A DNA stretch of 64,000 bases from Bacteroidales bacterium. GTDB taxonomy: Bacteria; Bacteroidota; Bacteroidia; Bacteroidales; WCHB1-69. The DNA lies in NCBI GenBank assembly GCA_017535665.1, contig JAFXTS010000015.1:73462-137461 (forward strand), given 5' to 3'. Numbering within the stretch: position 1 is the stretch's first letter; each line of letters starts with the position of its first letter. A model generated the notes under the pieces. It did no database searches and was not told where the DNA came from. It saw only the letters and a program-made list of their open reading frames with translations. Positions 42,701 through 45,300 of the stretch are shown piece after piece. A program made the translations under genes and the position numbers.

Positions 42701-45216
42701 GCGGTTGCCAGGCTACCTCTGGTGCTGTGGCTGCCAACGTGGTTGCTGATCCTTCTGTTACGATCCTCGGTGCAGCTGACGTCTGCGTTGGTGGTACCAT
42801 CACCTTGGTGGCTGATGTTGCCGAAACGGTTGAGGGTGCTGCTTACGACTACGCTTGGTACAGAGATGGTGTTCAGGTGGGTGGTAATACCAACACCTAC
42901 ACCTCCGATGCAAGCCTCGCTGCTGGCACTTACAACTACTATGTGGTGATTACACCTTCTGACATGAGTGGTTGCAACGCTACCTCTGCTATCGTCCAGG
43001 CTTCTGTGATGGACGGCCCGACTGTTACGATCAGCGGTTATGACGAGGTTTGCGAAGGCGGTAGTGTGACTCTGAACGCTAATGTACAGCCCACCGGTAC
43101 CTACAACTACACTTGGTACTTGAATGGTGCTGTGGTTAACACTCAGAACACCTCTACTATCAATACCGATGCTACTCTGGCAGCTGGTACTTACACCTAC
43201 ATGGTTGAGGTTACCAACAACACCTTCTACAGCTGTATTGCTAACGCTCAGTTCACCTACACGGTGGATGCTGAACCGGTTATCGACAGCATTGTTACTT
43301 CACTCCCGAACAACCAGATGTGCGTGGGTGGCAATGTTACGCTGACTGCTTCTATGAGCAACGGCACTGCAGTTGCCAATGCTAACACCGTATATCATTG
43401 GACGGTGAACGGTCGCGAACTCACTGGTGTGACTGGCCCGCAGGTGACTGAAAACATCACCATCGCCGGTACCTACACCTACACTGTGTATGTGACCCAG
43501 AACCACAATGAGTACAACCTCGGTTGCGAATCTGAACCGCAGTCCATCGTGATTGAAGTTCTTGAGCAGCCCTACGTTGGCATCTCCTACAGCGGTCTGC
43601 TGCAGGTCTGCGAAGGTGGTTATGTTGAGCTGAATGCCATCATCGAAGGTGGTATCGGTGATCCGACCATCACTTGGAGACGTAACAACGCTAGAATTTC
43701 TGAATACGATGGTTTGACCACCATCCACACCGATACTAACGACCTGATTGGTACTTACACCTACTCAGTGACCGTTACCTATCCGGCTGCTACGGGTTGC
43801 CGCGCTACTTCAGACAATGTTTCTGTGAGCGTACTCTACCAGCCTGTTTGGGGTCAGACTGTGGTATCACCTGCTGATGTGTGCGAAGGCGGTGAGATTA
43901 ACCTCTATGCTACTGTAAGCGGTGGTGTTGAGGATGCCAACCACCAGACCGGTACCTTCATCCAGTGGGTATATGCTCCGGTTGACAATATGGAAGATGT
44001 AAGCAACGTACTTGGCGGTCTCGGCGGTCAGTCCTACGATATCGCTAACGAGGCTGGTATCTACGTATACTACCCGACCTACGTTGCTCCTGCCAACACC
44101 AACTGTACTCCGAGCAACACGCCGAATGCTACGACGGTGACCGTCCACGCTCACCCGACCGTAACGATGACCCTCGGCAATGGCTCTGACGTACTCTGCT
44201 GGAACAATGCTGATGATAATGCTACCATCAACTTCACCTTCACGGGTACTGCTCCGTTCCACTTCTTGCTCCAGAACATGACCACTGGTGTTGTGACTGA
44301 ATACACCAGCTACAGCAACGTCTTTACGCTCGAAGTCACTCCGAATGTCTCCACGACTTATCAGATCTTCCAGCTGTCTGACGCATACTGTATCGGCGAG
44401 GTTGTCGATGAGACCTCAGTCTCCATCGTTGTATCTCAGTTCGAGATCGTTGCTGACAGCGTAAGCATCTGTCCGGATGTTGATGGTGCTGTTGCAGTCT
44501 TCCAGTTCAACAACCTGACTGTCAACGATGATCGCGACACCATCTGGTATCAGATTGTGGATTACAACAACATCGGCTTCGACTATGAATGGGGTATGAT
44601 GAACCTCGAGGACAACACTGTTTCGATCTGGATGCCGACCACCGAACCGGGTATCTATCACTTCGGTATCGTTATCGATGGTTGCGAATACGATGTGACT
44701 GTGAACATCCTCTGGGGCTCTACCAATGGTATCAACCTTGTGGATCAGAAGTGGGACGATGTGGTTGTTGCCAACAACAATCCTCAGACCAACGGCGGTC
44801 ATACCTTCATCGCTTACCAGTGGTACAGAAATGGCGAACCCATCCCGGGTGCTACACATCAGTACTACCAGGAGATTGGCGGCCTGAACGGCGTCTACAG
44901 CTTATGGTTGATGGATGACCAGGGCAATGAGTACTGGACTTGCGAAATCATCGTCGCTACCAACGCTCAGCTCCGCGTATATCCTGTTCCTGCTCACACT
45001 GGTGTTGAAATTATTGTTGAGCTCCCGTACTCCGACGAAGAACTCGATGGTGCAGTACTTGACATCTTCGATGCTAAGGGTGCCCTCGTACAGAGAGTGA
45101 CCAACCTGCAGACCATCACCAGAGTTGCCGGATTCGAAGCTCAGGGTACCTACTTCGGTCGTATCACTACCGGTACGAACAATATTGAGACGGTTAAATT
45201 CATCATTGTGAAATAA
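18724..45216 (+). CDS. Giant (8,830 aa) Ig-like repeat surface protein exported by T9SS
   Basis: One open frame of 26,493 bp without interruption. Residues 1-21 form a signal peptide (KKFTIFFLMVFMYLG core). About seven diverse Ig-like modules follow (to residue ~720), then a 25-cycle array of three-module super-repeats (~728 to ~7,600), then about ten simpler modules of the VCxGGxVTLTA...TYTYxV type, two atypical modules, and a T9SS type A sorting domain (8749-8830). A typical module is about 90 residues: Cys in IC-x-GG-x-V-T-L-T-A, a central YTWYRNG, YEWRL or YQWY tryptophan strand, then Y-x-Y/F-x-V and a GC motif with the second Cys. The two Cys probably form the intersheet disulfide of Ig folds. 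The product is Thr/Asp/Val-rich, acidic, poor in Lys, and near 0.9-1 MDa. A role as a long surface adhesin, stalk or fibre is inferred from architecture. No catalytic domain was seen. Confidence 0.93.
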   Translation: MKKFTIFFLMVFMYLGNQAKCETVLASSGDDVTVGRNFATWFSHHSVNPNASGMIASENTYRTGGVYEANRVKATQGLHTHIEGPAYACSSAMVTLHAVVYDDEATTENTTYAYTWLSSTNHGAGYSAAAGATNSQELVVNMSSVNSVMYYKVKVQKYENGACVGPADTSAVFTLTPVDRGDVTVTATPATACTQKTLTATSNSPAVVYRWLWLKDGAFVANTGTTNTYVATEAGEYKAVAEYEGSNLCNDTSAAVTVEFTGAALTLKATSTYGLDDDFVCPGGQVVLKPTSGTAPFTFYRGATLLGTSNDSLFDTPTAAGTYTYTVVDAGGCTGSTTFTVTDIADLLIYSTSATHFCGNTGYAVTVQTNSQHLVFDSTSYYWYEDGFRTMYTDVFPDTRLTNMYSSSNLPVSPEPHTIVLEINDASRNCFFRSNEVSIQVDPLPTVTLIVDSVCLGNAATVTVEVEGYVGDNPVYTWSGSAWATPPTGAGATVTTDVLTADASVNVTVTAPLPQQSCTAEATATIKVVETVASGEITSSDLVCSGSEVVFSAEAIGAGFTNPVYAWSGVASTDATATIADVTAPVTATVTVTGDNPSSTACSVTATKTVEVMTALPDPTDVSVNVYMQGSAHDATADLVDMACEGAAVDVVAEGFTPSDEYIYTWYRNGVQLPAQGLSFTDHLENLGNVDPVYLLQYTLVISHVNGCGSDTVDGAEIPVAPLGTITLSGDIRVCTGTDVEIIATNPYAGLFPLIPGADYAWYLDGNELTGPNSAPGLSTMVFTEALGMTAQVAPHAITAVAYFDGPNATPTPQNYAGCNALATASIEVYVDPQPTVQIVATDSVICEGGEVTLTAVPSREDIPYMVFVWNATDTARSITVNAAGVYNVDLTQLVDYTTPNPSCTATASYEVKTATKPTVTLAADFDTICSGSQVTLTATATFDATAGDSTYTWYRNGIEVATTTTNTYTDVLTTENQVSTYIYNVVAGQTASGCVSDAATDTVRVAPLHNVYVTGTQLLCNSLTETTLTANVTPVGNYTYKWYKDGAEQGADATLNATGLTLRSQPYVFIVEVTNTTTGCVVASEAYNVYNTDSNAVYITATPDSICSGTPVTLTADVVGAADEVSYTWSMGDQTANAVVVTEPGTYNVTVTDLTTRCTATGSVEVKSATAPTLTIAPTESEICWGEQVTLTVSGATDGEFTWTENGFILPAQDSILTVMPQPMNNHVDTFVYNINYVNNTTGCTAIADPAKVIVHPNPAVAITADTTVICLGDEIVLTAVDSLGLTGSTSYVWKEQGRQVQSGTTNTYTATPDAAGIYSYTVDATNHGCTTTSVPFNLIVNAQPVVAISVDDTTICVSGSATFTAQPANIAGVSYNWDVDGTTYTAAQFTHQFTTANTYKVVCEATQAGCTAKDSVNVKVSARPTVTLAITPDAICSGSTDTLATTVVGGDENDIFTFTWYKNGVQLGSAVNEETLTDAPVASGNNVTTYTYGVMVSQASSGCQSDIDDATIDVYPAPTVVISGDNILCANGTVNLTAVASDTIAGVAYTYTWRMDNAEQGTGKTLTKDLTLRDNPYIFTVQLTNEATGCTATSAEFPVSVDSLGNITVTASETEICKGGDVTLSSSFLGSANTDIAYQWYLGSIAAGNEIAGATTDTYTATNLTADQTYYLEATQISTGCKVNGSVAVEVKDDPIVKFEATPEAICQGGQVYLNATVTANITNPQVHYFWYRNGQAITGADTNTFIDNPTIADIDSNVYVYSLYVTLDNSGCTSTYAYDTVSVYHNPTITISGDQLLCGNNGQNEVNLTASLNDTIAGTYTFLWREDNVNTTVTDRVFSKEKEYRQYPYEYTVVVTGPNGCSVVSDPYLVYVNDTLVVGVDATTGNVCAGEEVTLTAAVADNFDATTYRWYTVEGANENEIPNEYGNTLTVYPTATTQYRVRVMQNNTFCTAAGDTTINVVNAPDLTLSILPAGDSICEGGQVTLTLDPATTPAGTYSWYRNNELISTDTARFFVDSPLAVDGDRTMVAYEVRYVQDSTSCHVTKYDTIYVFKNFDVVISGDPTVCDGNNNIALTATVNGMNTNDALTSTWYRDGIDASSYGVAENNADNSIYKGSSAVRTGEASTTYIYTVEISRGNGCTTMSAEYPVTVYAAPVVEVTADDTTICQNGQVTFTANLVDNNATDLTYEWKVNDNVVAGATTNTMTYTFLATSEQKVVCNIAQTISGCTATDTLTFTPKATPVVTVDADNDTICSGYQVTVVATPTTFIAGEPITYTWYKNGEVIEGATDSIIYDNPVAEGAFGTNYVYGVAISQPSSACASAIVTDTVIVKGNPTVTISGDAIICHNDSIGLVANVNDYDATMGELTYQWRLSNADIAGATNDTLIENNRPAADEPYIYTVVVTNTTDGCSVESAPYEVYVNDTIRVVVTSDIDSLCEGAEVTLTAHLGDYNASNLIYRWYEEDVEIPGATERIITVVPANTGMNHYRVDVLQTTSECAASGEDSVKVLDAPTLTIHANQTMICSGGEVIISAEASQEGTYSWYKNGVLIQGATMDTLIDSPLAIDNDSTAYVYSVIFSSDIAGCTATKDTTVYAYPNPTIAISGDPMICDGTDVVLVAHVNGYDTTTAELHYQWMLANSNLTVASATTDTLTYTAADSTDAYSFSVMVYDNAGCRSFSDVYNVYVNDSIEVVVTADDTTICENGTVTLTAQLADYNENNLTYQWYTGSITDANAIAGATSRTLTTTVAATETYYVQVFQTSTACVAEGSQTIHAETAPVITAIDLSDTAVCVGYGIQLTAHATGGVAGEPYIFTWYRNGVRMDGITDSTFTDAAPLTAVDVNTYVYSATVSQPSSACTSERVDADKVLSVYSLPVVQISGDASLCYGDTVVLWAHIQNDDATPFTTANTTWAWRLNNNDVSSDPMVGTLINPSTIMYQENRINPVWNEPYSYTITINRGPGCTVTSEPFDVMIYNLPDVFVTIEDTTICEGGEIVAYANIGFNNTHDTAFYDANDLTYVWSVDGTVVDGAVGATMTTTLTATGSVPVKVEVVANSTRCTVEHTANVNVSELPEVTSVDLSEANICEGTQVTVTAHATNGVDDEPYIFTWYRNGQLIAGATDSILVEAPVLTDIDAHTFVYSVVARQASAACESAPVASDTLTVIQNPTVEISGDAILCNDSTVILVAHINDTLLATGELSYQWRLYNSNLVDGGDITGATADTLQVANVAAQDEAYIYTVEVSNTNGCTSLSEPYYVYVNDTILVEVTADNDSVCAGGQVVLTANLGNYNTDNLIYRWYTVEGANETEIAGATSRILTVNPSATTLYRVRVMQTTSECKAEGEMEIKVVTPLELTLTLTPDTNICQGGQITLTATEGDGVYSWMRNGVTIEGATTNTISESPLAVDNDITSYNYAVVFYPNIEGCVSETVDTTVYVYPNHTVTISGDPILCNTNNVQLLATLHDTVDAANVTYEYQWLLDGVETANTTAEIDENQPARDYPYVYSVRVTNNLTGCSAQSEDYYVYVDAEPEVVVTASETDVCENGVVTLTAHLGNYNTPNLVYAWSVDGTAIAGATEATYVATVDDTHTYSVSVTQVNSDCSATGDITITKHDAPVVAVAIGTVTDTTICDGGQVTLVATTTADAELGEITYTWYENGSVIAGATGDTYTVAPQAVGMGETVYTYSVVASANAPACVSAPAEAVVRVYAQPVVTIHGHHTVCEGTGNVTLMAHIQTSLSIADVANYRTWYRDGFPIGDFHGMWLPTTDGYYCFYFATTEVLNEPHNYTFDLNFGNNCHVTTDPFQVTVLPKPVSYILVDDVDTTICKGGEITASVALADPNATGITYTWFLDNVEITGATESTVTVTLPDAQDYVLSANVRQTVSDPAYNCATTPDITIHAVDVPTVASVELSADTVCAGYQVAIAAVTVADGTTDDYIYTWYRNGVEYQTGSDSIIYDTPSALNGDTATYIYSVVVSQPSAGCVSEPAADTLYVFPNPTVWISGDQIICDHGTIELHANLNDTVSTHTFHYDWRLSNTHIGDDAVDFSVDTTFRDEPYIFTVTVYNERGCAVTSDPYYVYVNDSVRVEVTHSVDSICPGGEVTFTANLVDYNADNLVYRWSEVRGNNVGDTVEIHGATSRILTIHPTQYNKYIVDVMQTTSECKAQGFDTITIMEPEVLTWEEVSDTAICFGGEVTLAVTPVQMDGYYTWYRNGVQIAGANLNRILDSPAAIDGDSTAYEYAVMFNPIFDGCRTELIDTTVYVHPSPVLEITGDAIVCTRTDSNIYLIAHISDTSIASRDITYSWYESNNLITNNESTNDTLVISNVEFRDNPYIYTVVASNDNGCTVTSAPYEVFVNDTILVEVTATADTVCAGAHVILTANLGDYNADNLVYRWYAKEEGETDSTEVWGGTSRILEIQPLKTTYYTVLVRQTTSECYAIGYDTITVAAPIALTMRLDAGFDTICNGGEITLTVMDDQDPAQPVEGRFIWTRNGVVIPGANGNSIIESPLAVDNDSTAYVYGAVLDLGLEGCITESSVDTTIIVYMNPTVQISGDPIICNVSGTDDNLILVANVNDTVHHDLTYQWRLANRDIEGATSDTLRAHLDASDNPYLFTVQVANHRGCTTLSDEFPVYVNDTASIQVVVTADYDTVCVGGDVTLTAHLADYNSSALTFQWFKHDTTANGDDTLIAIDYGTEPILHYTMTDSLWNIFELHITQTNSSCQAVGIDSVYVWPRVPYAISHVHALNIANNSHLICDGGEVDVQVELVDIDGNRIDSTLFTYNWYRNGFEHPFLSGPWFRESPLTVDDDTTHYQYSAVIVLDIPGCEYSQINFSDTVTVVRNPWVQISGNPYVCQYMPIGLNAWVDGDIAPMTTTYNWYLDGQLHQTIQSYRFYHWDSLPVSTGFAYNFVVEVVDANGCSGFSDPFQVVVVEAPVVHITATEDTICKGGEVTFTANLDNYNIEYLQYQWYKDAILETNRIPGATNPTYTDSLNTSHTYFVEVFSSLVANDGLCTAIDSFHVEVVPDPVVDSVTISIDQICDGGQVTVIAHATQGVPSDAYTYTWFRNGILMEGITDSMFTESPLTVDNNITQYVYSAIASQVSSGCTSAQTFATDTLTVYPNPTVVIAGDPIICEDSVVMLSANVTNDYIDAELTYTWLLYNDTIRTPRTGAGADTIIDVRPAQDHPYIYTAVVNNPHGCLTESAPFYVYVNDTIIVEVTSTEDTICEGGSITLTANIGDYNANALTYRWYQNDTTAANEIFGATQSQLTITPDSTMNYYVRVFQTTSDCETFGSYRITVNPIPVIDTIELSINEICDGGQVTITAHAHGGVDVPNTPYIFTWYRNNEVIEGVTDSVFTESPLTVDGNITDYVYSATVAQNVSGCTSERKYADSILRVNPNPQVVISSDPLICEDDTIHLVANVTDEYPTADLNFTWMLDNDTVADGLGMTQFDTLVEPRDHSYDFTVRVSNIHGCVTESAVYSVTVNPRPVVEITAYEDTICETGSTILRANVDNGFLTNLMYRWYNVESGDPIYGGMQNELTVYPDSTTRYAVEVYQVGSECVSYDTITIKVNERPVIDSIILSDYEICDGGQVTVIAYTHGGVDTANIPYIYTWYRNGELVVGETGATFTVSPLTVDNDITEYVYSAVVYQNVSGCTSDSAASDILRVNPNPYVVISSDPLICQFDSVHLYANVTDDYPTANLNFTWKLDNDTIADGIGMTQFDTLLEPRDHSYNFTVVVANDLGCVSTSDVYRLVVNPMPAVEITASELDICEGGSTVLTANIDNYNLTNLMYRWYADSLTNPLDGDMQRIVTVSPDTTTTYYVQIYQVGSECVNYDSIVINVHEIPVVDSVTLSFYEMCYGGQPTITAHTHGGVDSVEFPYYYTWYRNGELIPNVTAGTFTDNLNELAVDDDDTYYVYTAVAHQIPSGCTSLETSSDRLNVYMNPRVQVTGDPYVCQTDPIFAYANVDTSSINVGPLTYTWYVDGELRDNMQFGYGSSRYFSEYYYPNDRPYLVQVEVTRGNGCRTMSEPFEFWVERKPNVYVTSTEADICEGGNVTLTANLDDYHYDDLVFQWYENEVTLANAIYGATQPFYTTPAMDTTTTYIVKVTRTRSGCFDEDSFEVIVHEDPTVTLSISDSDTVICSGGEFTLTASAVYDSILGTPIFTWIRNGVVLDNTYDSVFVDHPVTVDNDSVNYTYSVYVTLTASGCMSTVSDSSTINVNVLPNATVQIEGDPVICGAGTELDTIRLIANVNDTSALVDGFTYEWRLYNRTINPLQDSVIGRADSNVLEILVAPSTEAYLFTVHVWNENGCSTSSAEFPVYVNDTTSIVVTASETEICVGGEVTLYANLGDYNVPNLIYQWIANGDTIPGATSSSYTTTLDSTTTFAVNLVQTTSSCLSYSDITINVHEDPVVTLEINDNDTVICDGGQVTLTATAVYDSILGPATYTWYRNHVEIADAHDSIYIESPLTVDGDVTTYEYSVMVTLPQSGCQSVITDSSTVVVTVYANPTIEIAGDHNICGTGVGADTIHLVANVNDSVTNSHGFTFEWRLFNVTVGTDTNVFDTVVPANDEPYIFTAIVANENGCTMMSAPFEVYVHEAVEVTALTTEADICEGGTVTVSAHLNNYNIEGLTYQWIANGDTIEGANEATYTATLDSTTTFEVIVEQPTTSCISNAEVTVNVHADPVVTVAISDNDTNVCEGGQFTLTATAVYDSILGLPTYTWFRNGVEIENATEATLTESPVTVDGDLTSYRYEVLVTLTASGCQSVITDSSTIDVHVYPNSTVQISGDPIICGAGMNAVSTVLTANLNDTVVDADGYTFEWRLFNRTIDSTDANVNGAADSSVLDYTLTVSDNPYIFTVIVHNPNGCTTESAPFYVYVNDTADINVTISEYDICEGGEVTFIANIGDYNMPNLTYQWYSEDTTNAIAGATQSTYTTTLDTAADYTFIVRVFQPTSNCVAYGENTVHVHADPVVTVAISDEDTTICEGGQFTLTATAVYDSILGTPVYTWFRNGVEVANATEATLTESPVTVDGDVTTYTYEVLVTLTANGCQSVITDSSTMMVTVLPNPTVEIAGDHSICGNGVGADTIHLVANVNDTVADVDGFTYEWRLFNLTVGTDSNVFDTVVPSNDEPYIFTVFVRNENGCTVESAPFEVLVNEPVVVTALATEYDICEGGTVTVSAHLDNYNIDGLTYQWVANGDTISGATSSTYTTSLDSTTTFEVIVEQPTTSCISNAEVTVNVHPDPVVTVAISDEDTVICEGGEFTLTATAVYDSILGDVTYTWTKNGVVVAGANDATLHESQITVDNDITTYTYTVKATLTASGCESEITDSSTMVVTVLRNATVVIAGDPVICGSGVAATTVHLTANVNDTSALVDGFSYEWRLFNETLAGETTNVLDMTLAPSVDPYTFTVVITNENGCGVVSEEFNVMVNAAPEVVVTATETDICEGGQTTLTANLGDYNTEFLTYQWQLNGVDIAGATMPTYTTPASLLDGTYYYTVIVRQTTSDCVSSADYTVNVHADPVITEITVSNEVICDGGQVVVTATGNYDTELGAATYTWFRNGVELTGITSNTFTDYPTIVDDQTTFTYSAIVTLAASGCTSAEAFAPVVTVNPEATITVSTTGSLTVCEGGNVTLTANVDPAGTYDYQWYVDNVPAGQNSNVFVGQGFAARETPYLIHVAVTGDAGCMTSTITEPVAVNVVADPIVTLVDVNSADASTVCVGGTATLYASYDGGVAQINGLGTPTFTWFNNGEEVGTGNTYVIPDTLAAGSYAYTVVMSFEDNAYGCDVNSAVQGATYNFTVVDDPTPFIAVNVDNDTLVCEGGHTSLYVHHIDGGIEGAAYEYQWYRNGIILAGETNPTLTTDATLVPGNYEYQVIVTLDGVACDGASNTITVPVMALPVVTIADAANVCVGGQVTMTATVDETYGATVTYQWNRDGQPLDGANQSTYTTDANLSVGSYNYTVTVINPLSGCQATSGAVAANVVADPSVTILGAADVCVGGTITLVADVAETVEGAAYDYAWYRDGVQVGGNTNTYTSDASLAAGTYNYYVVITPSDMSGCNATSAIVQASVMDGPTVTISGYDEVCEGGSVTLNANVQPTGTYNYTWYLNGAVVNTQNTSTINTDATLAAGTYTYMVEVTNNTFYSCIANAQFTYTVDAEPVIDSIVTSLPNNQMCVGGNVTLTASMSNGTAVANANTVYHWTVNGRELTGVTGPQVTENITIAGTYTYTVYVTQNHNEYNLGCESEPQSIVIEVLEQPYVGISYSGLLQVCEGGYVELNAIIEGGIGDPTITWRRNNARISEYDGLTTIHTDTNDLIGTYTYSVTVTYPAATGCRATSDNVSVSVLYQPVWGQTVVSPADVCEGGEINLYATVSGGVEDANHQTGTFIQWVYAPVDNMEDVSNVLGGLGGQSYDIANEAGIYVYYPTYVAPANTNCTPSNTPNATTVTVHAHPTVTMTLGNGSDVLCWNNADDNATINFTFTGTAPFHFLLQNMTTGVVTEYTSYSNVFTLEVTPNVSTTYQIFQLSDAYCIGEVVDETSVSIVVSQFEIVADSVSICPDVDGAVAVFQFNNLTVNDDRDTIWYQIVDYNNIGFDYEWGMMNLEDNTVSIWMPTTEPGIYHFGIVIDGCEYDVTVNILWGSTNGINLVDQKWDDVVVANNNPQTNGGHTFIAYQWYRNGEPIPGATHQYYQEIGGLNGVYSLWLMDDQGNEYWTCEIIVATNAQLRVYPVPAHTGVEIIVELPYSDEELDGAVLDIFDAKGALVQRVTNLQTITRVAGFEAQGTYFGRITTGTNNIETVKFIIVK
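34126..36606 (+). repeat. Locally homogenised adjacent cycles in the giant gene
   Basis: The cycles starting at 34963 and 35782 (819 bp apart) are closer to each other than to most others. Both have ISSDPLIC, a Y-P-T-A-(D/N)-LNFTW segment, GMTQFDTL with EPRDHSY, and a following NLMYRWY plus YQVGSECV. The third module of the cycle starting at 34126 also carries the HGGVD and YTWYRN features found in the next two. This reads as a recent tandem duplication of one cycle. Confidence 0.75.
37453..41640 (+). repeat. Higher-order ABABA repeat (~1.69 kb unit) near the 3' end of the array
   Basis: Cycles at 37453, 39130 and 40819 share one type (CGxG followed by extended loops), and 38305 and 39994 share another (AGDHxICG, GVGADTIHLVANVND, VTALxTE). 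The B cycles are 1,689 bp apart and include a 36-bp identical stretch (38767 onward and 40456 onward). The 37453 and 40819 cycles share NVNDTSALVDGF and YEWRL. The first and third modules in between share AVYDSILG and SxITDSST. This indicates duplication of two-cycle blocks. Confidence 0.8.
44968..45213 (+). other. T9SS type A sorting domain of the giant protein
   Basis: Residues 8749-8830. Key features are LRVYPVPA at the start, then a LDIFDAKGALVQRV strand pair, QGTYFGRI, and the closing basic/hydrophobic strand VKFIIVK. This matches the C-terminal domains recognised by the type IX translocon and removed or modified at the cell surface. It shows the gene is intact to its 3' end. Confidence 0.92.
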
Positions 45217-45225
45217 AGTTAGTCT

Positions 45226-45262
45226 GTGACCTTGGCAGCTACGGCTGTCAAGGTTCACATTT
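45226..45262 (+). terminator. Hairpin between the giant gene and the OmpA-family gene
   Basis: A stem of about 14 bp (from GTGACCTTG at 45226 to GGTTCAC ending at 45258, with one bulge and one G-T pair), followed by only four T. It begins 10 bp after the giant gene stop. The short T run suggests a partial terminator or a processing/stability element letting some transcription reach the next gene. Confidence 0.55.
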
Positions 45263-45300
45263 TAACCATATTAAAACTGAAAATTAAATACAGCAATATT

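Noticed and set aside
45226..45300. Upstream in-frame extension of the OmpA-family protein
   Set aside because: It would bury the signal peptide and overlap the hairpin; the ATG at 45301 begins a standard signal peptide.
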